Shown here: piece by piece, positions 10,201-21,708 of the stretch | Layout of the letters: each line of letters opens with the position of its first letter | How positions within the stretch are numbered: position 1 is the first letter of the stretch | Origin: Mycolicibacterium stellerae | GTDB taxonomy: Bacteria; Actinomycetota; Actinomycetes; Mycobacteriales; Mycobacteriaceae | Reading direction: 5' to 3' | Assembly (NCBI RefSeq): GCF_003719305.1 | Contig: NZ_RARC01000007.1 | Coordinates: 1-64,000 of the forward strand | Length of the DNA stretch: 64,000 nt | Made by a program: the position numbers and the translations under genes | The notes under the pieces: model-generated | Seen by the model: only the letters and a program-made list of their open reading frames with translations | Databases searched by the model: none | Told to the model about the DNA's origin: nothing

Positions 10201-10262
10201 CTCGTCGGCCGCGAGCGCGCGCAAAATGCCACTGATCCGCGGCGTGTCGTGTGCAAACACTC
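10201..10262. repeat. dispersed intergenic palindrome, family B copy 2
   Basis: This stretch between the convergent SDR copy 2 and lpqZ aligns with the reverse complement of 8391-8466: CTCGTCGGCC, CGAGCG, GCGCA, AATGCC, CGCGGCGTGTCG and GTGCA are shared in order. A fragment of the same element (CCGCGGCGT, GTGTGCAAA) recurs near 50539-50565. Position between converging genes suits a bidirectional terminator or a mobile palindromic unit. Confidence 0.6.
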
Positions 10263-10295
10263 AGCTCGAGGTGCCGAGGTGGCCGCTGAACGGCG

Positions 10296-11153
10296 TCAGC
10301 GGCTGGTGGCGCCCAGCGGGTGCTCGGCCAGAAATTCGTCGGCGACGTCGGCGGGATCGTCGCCCGCGGCGAGCCGTCGGCGCATCTGCACCAGCGCCGC
10401 GGTGTCCAGGACGCCGGCCACCTCGTTGAGTGCGAGCAGTTGCATTTCGGACAGCCCGTTACGGCGATACAGCGGCACGACGTTCTCGGCGCGGATCAGC
10501 GATGTGCGATCGGCCAGCACCACCGCGTCGGCAGGGATGTCCGGATCGGCCGTCGACGTCCACGCCGCATTGACCTGACCAGTTCGCAGCGCCTCGAAAA
10601 GGGTTGCGGCGTCGGGATATCCGCGCACATTGGCCGAACATGTCCCGATCGCCGACGGGCGCGGTGCATCCGCAACCCCGCCGAGCTTGAGCCTGTCGCA
10701 GTTGCGCACCGCCGCCGTCACGTCCCGCCCGCCCCATGCGTCGACGGTAGCCTCGGTGACCGCGAGCGCCGGCTTGTCCTCCGCCGATTCGGCGTAGTCA
10801 CCCGCGGCGACGCCTTCCGGCAGAGCCGACACCATGTCGCGGTAGACCTGAACCGGTGCACGCGCCTTGCCGCCGGGCACGAAGGAAACCAGCAGCCGTC
10901 CGGTGAAACCCGGCGCCACCACGACGTCGCCGGTGTCCAGCCCGGTCACCGGATCGGGCACCACTTCGACGTGCGCGGCGGTGCCGTAGGTGTGCAGCGC
11001 CGCCGCATACAGGTGAGCCAGCAGCGTCGATTCCGCGTCGTCACGAGCCCCCACGGCGATCGACTGGCCCGTGGTCGTGCCGCCACACGCCGCCACAAAA
11101 AGCAGGGCGATCAGCGAGACGACGAGCCGACGGGCGGCGATCGAGCCGATCAG
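10296..11153 (-). CDS. lpqZ: lipoprotein LpqZ, substrate-binding like
   Basis: Probable lipoprotein related to glycine-betaine/choline-type periplasmic binding proteins (ProX/OpuAC fold), anchored outside the membrane. The lipobox VAAC places Cys at residue 23 after the hydrophobic run LVVSLIALLF. The only ATG/GTG/TTG at the front of the frame is a GTG at 11096, inside the signal peptide just before the Cys, which cannot give an export signal. Extending upstream, CTG at 11153 overlaps the malic enzyme TGA as CTGA, has GGGAG a few bases upstream and gives 285 residues, close to the 286 I recall for M. tuberculosis LpqZ. I therefore propose a CTG start. No permease or ATPase gene adjoins it. 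Confidence 0.8.
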   Translation of the reverse strand: MIGSIAARRLVVSLIALLFVAACGGTTTGQSIAVGARDDAESTLLAHLYAAALHTYGTAAHVEVVPDPVTGLDTGDVVVAPGFTGRLLVSFVPGGKARAPVQVYRDMVSALPEGVAAGDYAESAEDKPALAVTEATVDAWGGRDVTAAVRNCDRLKLGGVADAPRPSAIGTCSANVRGYPDAATLFEALRTGQVNAAWTSTADPDIPADAVVLADRTSLIRAENVVPLYRRNGLSEMQLLALNEVAGVLDTAALVQMRRRLAAGDDPADVADEFLAEHPLGATSR

Positions 11154-12328
11154 ACGGCTCCCACACTCGATGCCGCCGCCACCGCCGCGGCCACGGCAGG
11201 CCCGACGCGCGGGTCCAGCGGGCTCGGAACGATGTATTCACGGGAAAGGTCGTCGCCGACGACACCGAAGATCGCCTCGGCGGCAGCGACCTTCATCTGC
11301 TCGGTGATCCGCCGGGCACCTGCGTCCAACGCGCCTCGGAACACACCGGGGAAAGCCAGCACATTGTTGATCTGGTTCAGAAAGTCGCTTCGGCCGGTCG
11401 CCACCACAGCGGCATACTTGGCAGCGATCTCGGGATGGATCTCCGGATCGGGGTTGGACAGCGCGAACACGATGCCGTCGGGCGCCATCGTCGCGATCAG
11501 CTCCTCCGGCACGATGCCGCCCGAAAGTCCGAGGAACATGTCGGCGCCCTTGAGCGCTTCGACCATGCCGCCGGAGAGCCCATCGGGGTTGGTGCGCCGT
11601 GCCAAATCGGACTTAACCGGCGTCAGGTCATCGCGGTTCGGATGCAGGATGCCGCGTGAGTCCAGCACCGTCATCTCCGAAACACCGGCGGCAAGAAGGA
11701 TGTTCGCGCATGCCATGCCCGCCGCGCCGACGCCCGAGATGACAACACGCAACGAGGAGATGTCGCGGTCGAGGACCTTCGTCGCGCCCATCATCGCCGC
11801 AAGCACGACGATCGCGGTGCCGTGCTGGTCGTCGTGCATCACCGGGCAGTCGAGGGCCTCGATGAGGCGCCGCTCGATCTCGAAGCAGCGTGGCGCCGAG
11901 ATGTCCTCGAGGTTGACCGCGCCGAACGTCGGCCGCAGCCGGACCAGCGTCTCGACGATCTCGTCAGGGTCCTTGGTGTCCAACACGATCGGGATCGCGT
12001 CCAGATCGCCGTACGCCTTGAACAGCCCGCATTTACCCTCCATCACCGGCAGCGACGCCGACGGGCCGATATCGCCGAGGCCGAGCACGGCGCTGCCGTC
12101 GCTGACGACGGCCACCAGCCGGCTCGCCCATGTGTAGCGGGCGGCCAGCGTCTGATCGGCCGCGATCGCCCGGCTGACCTGCGCTACCCCGGGGGTGTAA
12201 GCGATCGACAAGGCGCGCTGGGTGTCCAGCGGAGATTTCAGCTCGACGGAGAGCTTGCCGGCCACGTGGGCCTCGAAGATCTCCTCGTCCGTGACGACTA
12301 TCTGCGGGTTTTCTGACTTCTCCGTCAC
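11150..12328 (-). CDS. NAD(P)-dependent malic enzyme (short type)
   Basis: Oxidative decarboxylation of malate to pyruvate in the cytosol. The 392-residue protein is the short bacterial malic enzyme, not the ~550-residue Mez (Rv2332) type. Seen: YTPG at 44-47, the GLGDIGPSASLPVMEGK segment with the catalytic-type Lys99, metal-binding EDIS at 141-144, DDQHGT at 166-171, and a Rossmann GVGAAG at 199-204. The GTG start at 12328 has TAGCCT seven bases upstream and no Shine-Dalgarno, so the transcript is probably leaderless. It follows mdh (48-bp gap) and overlaps lpqZ by four bases. It joins mdh at the malate node. Confidence 0.92.
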   Translation of the reverse strand: MTEKSENPQIVVTDEEIFEAHVAGKLSVELKSPLDTQRALSIAYTPGVAQVSRAIAADQTLAARYTWASRLVAVVSDGSAVLGLGDIGPSASLPVMEGKCGLFKAYGDLDAIPIVLDTKDPDEIVETLVRLRPTFGAVNLEDISAPRCFEIERRLIEALDCPVMHDDQHGTAIVVLAAMMGATKVLDRDISSLRVVISGVGAAGMACANILLAAGVSEMTVLDSRGILHPNRDDLTPVKSDLARRTNPDGLSGGMVEALKGADMFLGLSGGIVPEELIATMAPDGIVFALSNPDPEIHPEIAAKYAAVVATGRSDFLNQINNVLAFPGVFRGALDAGARRITEQMKVAAAEAIFGVVGDDLSREYIVPSPLDPRVGPAVAAAVAAASSVGAV

Positions 12329-12376
12329 GGAATCGAGGCTAACGACGAACTGGTAGGTAACCTAATCGACTTTTAG

Positions 12377-13366
12377 TCAGATCAAACCGAGCTCTTTGAC
12401 CGCTTTGCGCTCGTCGGCCAGTTCTGCGGTTGACTTGTCGATCCGGCCGCGGGAGAACTCGTCGATCTCCAGCCCAGCCACGATCGACCAGTCGCCGTCC
12501 TTCGTCGTCACCGGGAACGACGAGATCAAACCCTCGGGGACGCCGTAGCTGCCGTCGGAGACGACCGCCATCGAGACCCAGTCGTCCTTCGCGCTGCCCA
12601 GCAGCCAGTCGCGGGCGGCATCGGTGGTGGCCGACGCGGCCGACGCGGCCGAGGAGGCGCCGCGTGCGTCGATGATCGCCGCGCCGCGCTTGGCGACCGT
12701 CGGGATGAAGTCGTTCTCGATCCAGTCCTGGTCGTTGACGACCTCGGCGGCGTTGCGGCCGCCGACCTCGGCGTGGAACACGTCGGGGTACTGGGTGGCC
12801 GAGTGGTTGCCCCAGATCGTCATCTTCTTGATGTCGGTGACCTTCGCACCGGTCTTGCGGGCCAGCTGGCTGATCGCCCGGTTGTGGTCGAGGCGGGTCA
12901 GCGCGGAGAACCGCTCGTGCGGGATGTCGGGTGCGTTGCTCAACGCGATCAGCGCGTTGGTGTTGGCCGGGTTGCCGGTGACCCCGATACGGACATCGTC
13001 GGCGGCGACCTCGTTGAGCGCCTTGCCCTGCGCCGTGAAGATCGCACCGTTGGCCTCGAGTAGGTCACCGCGCTCCATGCCGGGCCCGCGCGGCCTGGCA
13101 CCGACGAGCAGCGCGAGGTTCACGCCGTCGAAGATCTTGTTGGCGTCCGCGCCGATCTGCACACCGGCAAGCAACGGGAACGCGCAGTCGTCGAGCTCCA
13201 TGACCACACCCTCGAGCGCCTTCAGCGCAGGCTCGATCTCGAGCAGTCGCAGCTCGATCGGGCGGTCCGGGCCGAGCAACGAACCGCTCGCCAAGCGGAA
13301 CAGCAGGCTGTAGCCGATCTGGCCGGCGGCTCCGGTCACCGCGACCTTGAGGGGAGAAGTGCTCAC
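12377..13366 (-). CDS. mdh: malate dehydrogenase
   Basis: NAD-dependent interconversion of malate and oxaloacetate in the TCA cycle. I choose GTG 13366 because AAGGAG sits eight bases upstream and the product (329 residues, beginning [17 protein letters not shown]) then matches the M. tuberculosis Mdh length. The GTG at 13390 would add eight atypical residues. Seen: the nucleotide-binding GAAGQIG at ~12-18, substrate arginines in [11 protein letters not shown], catalytic Asp160 in TRLDHNR and His188 in GNHS. It is followed by the malic enzyme gene and sits back to back with corA. Confidence 0.96.
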   Translation of the reverse strand: MSTSPLKVAVTGAAGQIGYSLLFRLASGSLLGPDRPIELRLLEIEPALKALEGVVMELDDCAFPLLAGVQIGADANKIFDGVNLALLVGARPRGPGMERGDLLEANGAIFTAQGKALNEVAADDVRIGVTGNPANTNALIALSNAPDIPHERFSALTRLDHNRAISQLARKTGAKVTDIKKMTIWGNHSATQYPDVFHAEVGGRNAAEVVNDQDWIENDFIPTVAKRGAAIIDARGASSAASAASATTDAARDWLLGSAKDDWVSMAVVSDGSYGVPEGLISSFPVTTKDGDWSIVAGLEIDEFSRGRIDKSTAELADERKAVKELGLI

Positions 13367-13502
13367 GTCGAAGGCTCCTTGGGAAGACAATGGTCCGCGA
13401 CGAAACTAGCGCACCGCCGTCAGCCTCAAACCGCCGGTCCACAACCGTGCGCGCGTAGCATTTGTCCGAGGCTGAATCGGGCCGCGGCGAGGAGGTGAAG
13501 CG

Positions 13503-14606
13503 ATGCCTTCATTCCGGGGCGCATTGCCTCCCGCCCTTCGCCCCGTCCGGACCAAGCACACACATCCCGACGCCAAATCCATCCATGTCCCCGTCGCGCG
13601 GGCGATGGTCGACTGCGCTGTCTACGTCGATGGCAGGCGGCTCACCGGCAAATACACCCACGCCGCAGCGCTGAACAAGGTGCATGAGCTGGAATCCGAG
13701 GGCAAGGAAGCATTCGTGTGGATCGGCCTGCACGAGCCCGACGAGCACCAGATGCAGGCCGTCGGCGATGTATTCGGCCTGCATGAGCTGGCCGTCGAGG
13801 ACGCGGTGCACGCACATCAGCGGCCCAAGCTGGAACGCTACGACAAAACCCTGTTCATGGTCCTCAAGACGGTGAACTACATCGAGCACGAGTCGGTGGC
13901 CAAGGCCAGGGAGATCGTCGAGACCGGAGAGATCATGGTCTTCGTCGGCGCCGACTTCGTGGTGACGGTCCGGCACGGGGAGCACGGCGAACTGGCCGGG
14001 GTGCGACGGCGGGTCGAGGCCTCACCCGCGCTCCTCAAGCTTGGTCCATACGCGATCATGCACGCGATCGCCGACCACGTGGTCGACAGCTACCTCGACG
14101 TCACCGATCTCATCGAGGTCGACATCGACGCGATGGAAGAAGACATCTTCTCTCCCGTGACACACACCAACATCGAATGCATCTACCTGCTCAAGCGGGA
14201 GGTCGTCGAACTGCGCAGGGCGGTCAACCCGTTCACGCTGGCACTTCAGCGTCTCGGCACCGACCACAACGACCTGATCTCGATCGAGGTCCGGCGCTAC
14301 ATGCGCGACGTGCTCGACCACAACATCCAGGCCTCCGATCGCATCACCAGCTACGACGAGCTGCTCAGCTCGCTGGTGCAGGCTGCGCTCGGCAAGGTGG
14401 CCATGCAGCAGAACGTCGACATGCGCAAGATCTCGGCCTGGGTGGCGATCGCCGCCGTGCCGACCGCATTGGCCGGCATCTACGGAATGAACTTCGAGCA
14501 CATGCCCGAGCTTCACTGGACGTGGGGCTATCCGGCGGTGCTGGTAGTGATGTTCTGCGTGTGTTCCCTGCTGTACCGGACGTTCCGTCACAACCACTGG
14601 CTCTAG
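13503..14606 (+). CDS. corA: CorA-type Mg2+/Co2+ transporter
   Basis: Homopentameric divalent-cation channel of the inner membrane. The signature YGMN (GMN at residues 328-330) ends TM1 (~309-327) and is followed by FEHMPE in the external loop and TM2 (~343-361). The cytoplasmic C-terminus RTFRHNHWL is basic, as usual. The first 300 residues form the alpha/beta and helical funnel. ATG 13503 is preceded by GAGGAGG. The 367-residue length matches Rv1239c. It converges with the trehalose-importer operon. Confidence 0.95.
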   Translation: MPSFRGALPPALRPVRTKHTHPDAKSIHVPVARAMVDCAVYVDGRRLTGKYTHAAALNKVHELESEGKEAFVWIGLHEPDEHQMQAVGDVFGLHELAVEDAVHAHQRPKLERYDKTLFMVLKTVNYIEHESVAKAREIVETGEIMVFVGADFVVTVRHGEHGELAGVRRRVEASPALLKLGPYAIMHAIADHVVDSYLDVTDLIEVDIDAMEEDIFSPVTHTNIECIYLLKREVVELRRAVNPFTLALQRLGTDHNDLISIEVRRYMRDVLDHNIQASDRITSYDELLSSLVQAALGKVAMQQNVDMRKISAWVAIAAVPTALAGIYGMNFEHMPELHWTWGYPAVLVVMFCVCSLLYRTFRHNHWL

Positions 14607-14646
14607 CTCGCGAACGGAATTCCGGTAGGCCTCTTCTCGGGCGGAT

Positions 14647-15225
14647 TCAGCTCGGCGCCGACGCGGGCCGCCCCGGGTCGAGCACGTCGACGCCATCGGT
14701 CCGCCACGCCTCCCGCATCGCTTCGGCGCCCTTGAGGCGGACCCAGGCCGCCTCCGTCGGGGTGATCGGAGTCGCCGACAGCACTGTCACCGGATCGAGT
14801 GGCGCGGGTAGCGCGATATCGCCGATCTCGGAGCGGTCCAACAGGAATGCGGTGAACGGCGCACCCTCCCACAGCGGTGAGCCGAGATCGACAAGCGAAT
14901 CGGGAACCAGGACCAGCCCCTCCACGGCGGGCGCGGCGGCCAGCACCGCCACGCTGCGGGCCAGTCCCGACGGCGTTGGCCCGCGCAGTGAAACCGCCAC
15001 TTCCGCGCGGGGGCCGCGCACCGGGTCTGCGGCGAGCTCTGCCGGGTCGGTCATCGGTTCGCGTGAACACCCAAGCGACACATAGTGAATGACGCCGCGG
15101 CCGTCGGGTCCGAACCGCAACACATCGAAGGACTGCGTGCCAAGAAACGTCACGCTCGCGGCGTCGGGTTCCCGGTCGAAGTGCGCGCTCAGCCGGGCGC
15201 GGACCTCCGCCAGGACATCGGTCAC
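14647..15225 (-). CDS. SUFU-like domain protein
   Basis: 192-residue cytosolic protein that resembles actinobacterial 'suppressor of fused domain' proteins, with the segment GVIHYVSLGCSREPM and a C-terminal half with VVLSATPITPTEA-like strands. Function unknown. The start is GTG 15225, which overlaps the sugC stop as GTGA, so it is the last gene of the lpqY-sugABC transcript and translationally coupled to sugC. A much longer upstream extension in this frame is only antiphase sugC. I recall no such gene between sugC and corA in M. tuberculosis. Family assignment is by eye. Confidence 0.7.
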   Translation of the reverse strand: MTDVLAEVRARLSAHFDREPDAASVTFLGTQSFDVLRFGPDGRGVIHYVSLGCSREPMTDPAELAADPVRGPRAEVAVSLRGPTPSGLARSVAVLAAAPAVEGLVLVPDSLVDLGSPLWEGAPFTAFLLDRSEIGDIALPAPLDPVTVLSATPITPTEAAWVRLKGAEAMREAWRTDGVDVLDPGRPASAPS

Positions 15226-16481
15226 TCCGCGCCAGGCGCGGTCTGCTCTTCGGCGTCCGAAGGCGACGATGGTGGTGGCGGCGGTGGCGGGGCAGCCTGC
15301 TCGTCGCGCGCGCCCGCAGGCGGGATGGAGAGGTTTGCTCCGGTGTCGGCGTCGAAGATCACCATTTTTGTGGTATCCAGCGCAAGCTCGATCGTCTGAC
15401 CAGGCGTCACCTTCGACTCGGTGGAAACCCTTGCCACGAACTCGTTTTCGCCGATACCCGACTCGGCGGCCAGCTCCGCGAGCTGCTGCGCCCGAGCACC
15501 GGCACCCTCGGCGGTGAAATGGACGTACTTGTCTGCGCCGAGCGATTCGACGAAGTCCGCCGTCACCTCGAACGTCAACGCACGGATCCGCGCATACGTA
15601 TCGATCAGCGAAGCGTCCTCGAGATGCTCGGGCCGGATACCAACGATCACGTTGGGTGGGGTGTTGTGCTTGGCGAGCAGGTCGTGCACCTCTTGGGTCA
15701 GCGTGACGTCGCCGAACGGCAGTCGGACGCCGACATCGGTCATCGTGGCCGGGAAGAAGTTCATCGCAGGCGATCCGATGAAACCCGCGACGAAAAGATT
15801 GGCCGGCCTGGCGTACAGCTCCTCGGGTGTGCCGATCTGCTGCGCCTCCCCCGCGCGAAGCACGACGACGCGATCCCCGAGCGTCATCGCTTCGGTCTGG
15901 TCGTGTGTCACGTAAACCGTTGTGGTGCCCAACCGGTTCTGCAGGCGAGCGATCTCCGAACGCATCTGCACGCGAAGCTTGGCGTCCAGATTGGACAGGG
16001 GCTCGTCCATCAGGAAGGCCTTGGGATCGCGCACGATCGCCCGGCCCATCGCGACACGCTGGCGCTGACCGCCCGACAACTGGCCAGGCTTGCGGTCCAG
16101 CAACTCGGTGAGATCGAGAATTCTCGCGGTTTCCTCGACCTTTGATGCGACTTCGGCCTTCTTCACCTTGGCCAGGGTCAACGGGAAGGCGATGTTCTGC
16201 CGGACCGTCATATGTGGGTACAGCGCGTAGGACTGGAAAACCATCGCGATATCGCGATCCTTGGGAGCCTTTTCGTTGACCCGCTCGCCGGCGATCCGAA
16301 GCTCGCCTGACGAGATCTCTTCCAGCCCCGCAATCATGTTGAGCGTGGTGGACTTTCCGCATCCAGACGGGCCGACCAGGATGATGAACTCGCCGTCGGC
16401 GATGGTCATCGACAGATCCTTCACGGCCGTGGCGCCGTCGGGGTAACTCTTTGTCACCCGATCCAACACAATCTCGGCCAT
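15222..16481 (-). CDS. sugC: trehalose ABC transporter ATPase SugC
   Basis: ATP-hydrolysing subunit of the LpqY-SugABC trehalose importer, MalK/UgpC family. Walker A GPSGCGKST is at 37-45, the Q-loop in FQSYALYPH at 82-90, signature LSGGQ at 135-139, Walker B FLMDE at 156-160 and the H-loop His at 193. The C-terminal half carries the MalK-like regulatory (OB-fold) domain. At 419 residues it is longer than the ~393 I recall for M. tuberculosis because of a C-terminal tail with a run of prolines (~397-404). Four bases separate its start from the sugB stop, and the next gene overlaps its stop. Confidence 0.95.
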   Translation of the reverse strand: MAEIVLDRVTKSYPDGATAVKDLSMTIADGEFIILVGPSGCGKSTTLNMIAGLEEISSGELRIAGERVNEKAPKDRDIAMVFQSYALYPHMTVRQNIAFPLTLAKVKKAEVASKVEETARILDLTELLDRKPGQLSGGQRQRVAMGRAIVRDPKAFLMDEPLSNLDAKLRVQMRSEIARLQNRLGTTTVYVTHDQTEAMTLGDRVVVLRAGEAQQIGTPEELYARPANLFVAGFIGSPAMNFFPATMTDVGVRLPFGDVTLTQEVHDLLAKHNTPPNVIVGIRPEHLEDASLIDTYARIRALTFEVTADFVESLGADKYVHFTAEGAGARAQQLAELAAESGIGENEFVARVSTESKVTPGQTIELALDTTKMVIFDADTGANLSIPPAGARDEQAAPPPPPPPSSPSDAEEQTAPGAE

Positions 16482-16485
16482 CGAA

Positions 16486-17320
16486 CTACCCCTTCACCGC
16501 ACCGGACGTCAATCCAGCGACGATCCGACGCTGGAAGATTAGAACAAAGATAACGATCGGAATCGTGATCACCATGGCGCCCGCCGCGATCGACCCGGTC
16601 GGCTCCTCGAATTGCGAACTGCCGGTGAAGTTCGCGATGGCCACCGGCGCCGTGATGGCACGCTGCGTGGCCGTCAACGACAAGGCGAGCAGCAGGTCGT
16701 TCCACGCGAAGATGAACACCAGGATGGCCGCCGTGACGATTCCCGGCGCCGCCAGCGGGGCGATCACTTTGCGGAACGCCTGAGCCGGTGTCGCACCGTC
16801 CATCTTGGCCGCCTTCTCCAGATCCCACGGGATCTCGCGGAAGAACGCCGACAGCGTGTAGATGGCCAGCGGCAGCGCGAACGTGATGTAGGGGATGATC
16901 AGGCCCGGCCAAGTGTCGAAGAGGCCGATGCTGCGCCACAAGTTGAAAATCGGTGTCACCAGCGAGATTTGCGGAAACATGGCGATCAACAGCGCGACAC
17001 CGACCAGCAACCGCTTACCGGGAAGCTCAGTCGGGCGACAGCGTATGCGGCCATACCGCCGATGACCACCGCGATGACGGTGGTGATGAGGCCGATCCCG
17101 ATCGAGTTGATCAGCGCTGAACTGAAGGCATTGCCCGAGAAGATGCCCTTGTAGTTGTCGAAGGTGATCTCCGACGGAATCAGCTTGCCGTCCTTGACCG
17201 TTGACGTCGGCTTCAGCGACAGGCTGAGGATCCACAGCACCGGGAACAGCGCATAGATGACGACCAGGATGTTGACGACGGTCCAGCCCGTCGCCCTGCC
17301 CGCACCGACCCGTTCAGTCA

Positions 17321-17321
<1 letters not shown>
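16486..17321 (-). pseudogene. sugB: trehalose permease SugB, apparent frameshift
   Basis: Second permease subunit of LpqY-SugABC. The 5' part (17321 to about 17018) reads like SugB up to [10 protein letters not shown]. The rest is in another frame from GKRLLVG to the end GLTSGAVKG. Read in the minus sense, the junction is TTCCCGGTAAGCGG, where the family sequence FPGKR needs TTCCCGGGTAAGCGG. One G is therefore missing at about 17018-17020. Everything else is intact, including the EAA-type loop [15 protein letters not shown] and about six membrane segments. Either importer function is lost or, more likely, one base was lost in sequencing a G/C run. The start overlaps the sugA stop by one base (TGATG). 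Confidence 0.85.
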
Positions 17322-20297
<2,976 letters not shown>

Positions 20298-20413
20298 CGA
20301 ACCTCATTCTCCTTTATTCGCGCCGAGATTTCTTTCGGCCACACACGCTCAACGCTCCGGCGCGGGCGATGGTGCCCAGCAGCCACTCCGACGACGGGTA
20401 CCAGCACATACGC

Positions 20414-20425
20414 TAGGTTGACAGC
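20414..20425 (+). promoter_or_regulatory. leaderless -10 element TAGGTT
   Basis: TAGGTT followed by six bases and then ATG 20426, with no Shine-Dalgarno. This is the usual mycobacterial layout for a leaderless mRNA starting on the A of ATG. Confidence 0.6.
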
Positions 20426-21226
20426 ATGACAAATCCGGGCGCGGAGTCCTCCGAAACGCCAGCATCCGACCCCAGTTCAGGCTCGTCGGAGCCGACATCC
20501 GGTGGCTACGAGGCACCGTCGATCGAGCAGTCGCAGCAGCACGAGGAGCAGCCCGCGCCGCAGCCCGCCACGGAGCAATTCACCCCACCGGCCGCGCCCA
20601 CCGAGCAGTATTTCCCGCCGGCCGCGCCCACCGAGCAGTACACCCCGCCCGGATACGCCACGCCGTCGACCGGTTACGCCCCGCCGTCGACCGGTTACCA
20701 AGCACCGCCGACCTATCAACCGCCCACCGACTATCAGCAAGGCGGCTATCCGCCACCCGGTTACCCGCCATCGCCCGCCTACCCGCCGCCGCCCAGTTAC
20801 CCGACGCCGGACCCGCAGCAGCCTGGCTATCCGCCGCAGTACCCCGACCCGTCGGCCTTCGGTGGGCAGCCGGGCTACGGGGCCCCGGGCTATCCGCCTC
20901 CACCGCCGTCCTACGGCGCAGCGCCGGGCTATCCGCCGCCGCCGTCGTCGTACCAGCCGGGCGGCTACCAGGGATACGGCGCGGGCTATGGACAGCCGCC
21001 GCAGGCCGAGACCAACCAGATGGCGATCTGGTCACTGGTGGCCTCGCTGATCGGACTCCTGTGCGGGATCGGTGCAATCGTCGGGATCGTGCTGGGCGTG
21101 GTCGCGCTCAACCAGATCAAGGAGAGCCGTCAGGGCGGCCACGGGCTGGCGGTGGCGGGCATCGCCGTCGGAGTCGCATCGCTGATCATCAGCATCATCT
21201 GGACCGTGTTCGCGCTCAGCGGGTGA
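20426..21226 (+). CDS. Pro/Tyr-rich DUF4190 membrane protein
   Basis: Likely Rv1233c homologue, longer (266 residues) because of its low-complexity N-terminus. Residues ~50-190 are Pro/Tyr/Gly/Gln repeats (PPAAPTEQY twice, then YPPPGYPP-type units). Two membrane helices of DUF4190 type lie at ~198-222 and ~238-262 with the charged loop NQIKESRQGGHGLAVAG between. Such proteins carry a disordered Pro-rich region next to a two-helix anchor; the role is unknown, with envelope or divisome interaction only a guess. The start looks leaderless. The next gene begins one base after its stop and encodes a shorter relative. Confidence 0.8.
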   Translation: MTNPGAESSETPASDPSSGSSEPTSGGYEAPSIEQSQQHEEQPAPQPATEQFTPPAAPTEQYFPPAAPTEQYTPPGYATPSTGYAPPSTGYQAPPTYQPPTDYQQGGYPPPGYPPSPAYPPPPSYPTPDPQQPGYPPQYPDPSAFGGQPGYGAPGYPPPPPSYGAAPGYPPPPSSYQPGGYQGYGAGYGQPPQAETNQMAIWSLVASLIGLLCGIGAIVGIVLGVVALNQIKESRQGGHGLAVAGIAVGVASLIISIIWTVFALSG

Positions 21227-21227
21227 C

Positions 21228-21698
21228 ATGAACACGCCTCAAGACCAGCCGTTCCGCGGTGCCGAATTCCCGCCGTTGGAGCAGTCGGCACCACAGCCGG
21301 ATCCGTATGCGCCCGTCGACTATCCGACGGGTTACCCGCCGTTGCCGCCGCCGGTCTACCCGCAGGGCGCCGGGTATCCGCCGCCCGGGTATCCGCCCGC
21401 GTATCCGGGATATCACCCGTATGACCCGTATCGGCCTGCCGCGCCGCTTGGCACCAACGGAAAGGCCATCGCATCGTTGGTCACCGCGCTGGCCGGCCTG
21501 ATGTTCTGCGGGCTGCCGTCGATCGCGGGTCTGATCCTTGGCATCATCGCGATGCGCGAATGTCGACGCACCGGCCAGGACGGTTACGGTCTCGCGCTGG
21601 CGGGCACCATCGTCGGTGGACTGATCACCGCACTGATAGTGCTCTACTTCGTCTTCGTTATCGGAATCGCCGCATCTGGATGGCAGTGGGCGCCATAG
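21228..21698 (+). CDS. second DUF4190 membrane protein
   Basis: 156-residue paralogue of the preceding gene. It has a Pro/Tyr-rich N-terminus (to ~75, with YPPPGYPPAYPGY) and two hydrophobic helices (~80-106, ~122-150) joined by the loop AMRECRRTGQDGYGLALAG. ATG 21228 is one base after the upstream stop, so the two are cotranscribed and probably arose by tandem duplication with loss of repeats. Function unknown. It converges with the CitE-like gene. Confidence 0.78.
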   Translation: MNTPQDQPFRGAEFPPLEQSAPQPDPYAPVDYPTGYPPLPPPVYPQGAGYPPPGYPPAYPGYHPYDPYRPAAPLGTNGKAIASLVTALAGLMFCGLPSIAGLILGIIAMRECRRTGQDGYGLALAGTIVGGLITALIVLYFVFVIGIAASGWQWAP

Positions 21699-21708
21699 GT
21701 TTTCACGC

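Noticed and set aside
15226..16362. Minus-strand extension of the SUFU-like frame through sugC
   Set aside because: It is an out-of-frame reading of sugC; the GTGA overlap at 15225 and loss of protein-like composition upstream set the real start.
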